Positions 41,361 through 42,021 of a stretch of DNA of 42,021 nt are shown piece after piece. Position 1 is the stretch's first letter, and each line of letters opens with the position of its first letter. Below the pieces are notes generated by a model. That model was not told the origin of the DNA. It saw only the letters and a program-made list of their open reading frames with translations, and did no database searches. The translations under genes were made by a program, and so were the position numbers. This DNA is from Planctomycetota bacterium (GTDB lineage: Bacteria; Planctomycetota; UBA11346): assembly GCA_028280785.1 (NCBI GenBank), contig JANQLF010000198.1, positions 1-42,021 on the forward strand, written 5' to 3'.

Positions 41361-42021
41361 AACAAGGTACCACGTAATTGTTTAATTGCCGATGCTGGTT
41401 CATCAGCGCGCATCAAGGTTTCACCAACTAAAATAGCATCAACACCGGCCTCTTCTAAACGTCGACACTCATCACGATTGCTAATGCCGCTTTCGCTGAC
41501 CACAACACGATCACCACCGAGTAAAGCCGGTAATAATTCAAAAGTGGTTTCAAAACTCACATCAAAGGTTTTTAAATTACGATTATTGACACCAACTAAA
41601 TTTGCTTCGGCCTGTAAGGCGATCGCTGCTTCATCAGCATCATGCACCTCAACTAAAACGTCTAATCCTATTTCCTGAGCAAATCCTTGCAGGTCTTGCA
41701 ACTGGCTCGATTCCAAGCAAGCGACAATTAATAAAATCGCATCAGCGCCGACCAAACGCGCCTCAGCAATTTGCCGCTCATCAACAATAAAATCTTTACG
41801 AATTAAAGGTAGCTGAACTGCTTCGCGAACCGCTTTTAAATGATCAAGGTGGCCAAAGAAAAATTTCTCATCAGTTAATACGGACATGCAGTGGGCACCA
41901 CCCATCACATAATTCATCGCATTCAAAACTGGATCATAATCGTCGCGGAAAATACCCTTGGATGGACTGCCCTTTTTACTCTCGGCAATAACATGGATGG
42001 TGTCATCACTGGCTCGTTGTA
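41357..42021 (-). CDS. trpC: Indole-3-glycerol phosphate synthase, 5' end outside window
   Basis: The frame is open to the right edge, so the N-terminal part is missing. The visible residues include IAESKKGSPSKGIFRDDYDP, the TrpC catalytic-Lys and phosphate motif region, then CMSVLTDEKFFFG, LIRKDFIVDERQI, ILLIVACL, VEVHDADE, GVNNRNLKTF and VSESGI. These define indole-3-glycerol phosphate synthase, which closes the indole ring in tryptophan synthesis. An internal ATG at 41926 is not the real start because the conserved upstream block is present in frame. It overlaps trpF by 4 bases. Confidence 0.96.
   Translation of the reverse strand, partial: QRASDDTIHVIAESKKGSPSKGIFRDDYDPVLNAMNYVMGGAHCMSVLTDEKFFFGHLDHLKAVREAVQLPLIRKDFIVDERQIAEARLVGADAILLIVACLESSQLQDLQGFAQEIGLDVLVEVHDADEAAIALQAEANLVGVNNRNLKTFDVSFETTFELLPALLGGDRVVVSESGISNRDECRRLEEAGVDAILVGETLMRADEPASAIKQLRGTLF

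Overview
The window looks like a chromosomal segment of a Gram-negative bacterium of moderate G+C. Several features point to the PVC superphylum, perhaps Lentisphaerota or a relative: secreted EF-hand proteins, a two-subunit class I fumarase, two PhyH-type dioxygenases beside AraC and IclR regulators and a sugar ABC transporter, and many short palindromic repeats of the 'CCTGGGA-hairpin' and 'CCACAGAT' kinds. This lineage call is an inference from gene content. No marker gene in the window proves it. I found no rRNA, tRNA, CRISPR array, transposase or phage gene.

Layout. 1-2508 (minus): ThpR-like RNA phosphodiesterase, thiol peroxidase Tpx, ribosomal L11 methyltransferase PrmA, and a membrane protein that runs off the left edge. 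2589-5443 (plus): EboA and EboB, two genes of the ebo cluster without the remaining ebo genes, then a ThiD-like kinase with Ser in place of the usual Cys. 5450-7516: a divergent pair of exported EF-hand proteins. 7759-8193: an unrecognised protein. 8695-12047 (minus): a nitrogen-assimilation block amtB-glnB-glnA with a candidate sigma-54 promoter before amtB. 12567-14944 (plus): two tandem paralogues with a membrane anchor, coiled coil, small beta domain and C-terminal BRCT domain, the most unusual genes here. 15145-16185: tsaD.

16384-22451 (plus): a GspE/PilB-type ATPase, an inositol-monophosphatase/CysQ-like phosphatase, a lipoprotein, aroB, dprA and an esterase, several with 4-base overlaps. 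22609-23435 (minus): a small membrane protein and an AcpH-like protein. 23576-32707: a catabolic-looking region with XylFGH-like sugar transport, an AraC regulator divergent from a PhyH dioxygenase-SDR pair, and an IclR regulator overlapping a second PhyH dioxygenase. 32758-35266: a PqiA-like membrane protein overlapping an M32 carboxypeptidase. 35461-36932 (minus): both fumarase subunits. 37245-38171: a membrane-anchored 3D-like protein. 38403-42021 (minus): trpC-trpF-cmk continuing by overlaps into a membrane protein, a SUKH-like protein and an ATP-grasp protein.

Three dispersed repeat families occupy the intergenic spaces. Family A is a roughly 115-bp double-hairpin element with copies near 7.6, 27.7 and 38.2 kb. 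Family B has inverted CCACAGAT ends (4.4 and 35.3 kb), and one copy contains a family C unit. Family C is CCTGGGA plus a hairpin. A 103-bp direct repeat at 38.1-38.4 kb duplicates the 3' end of the 3D-like gene, with four of its five changes synonymous, so it looks like a remnant of recombination with a homologous allele.
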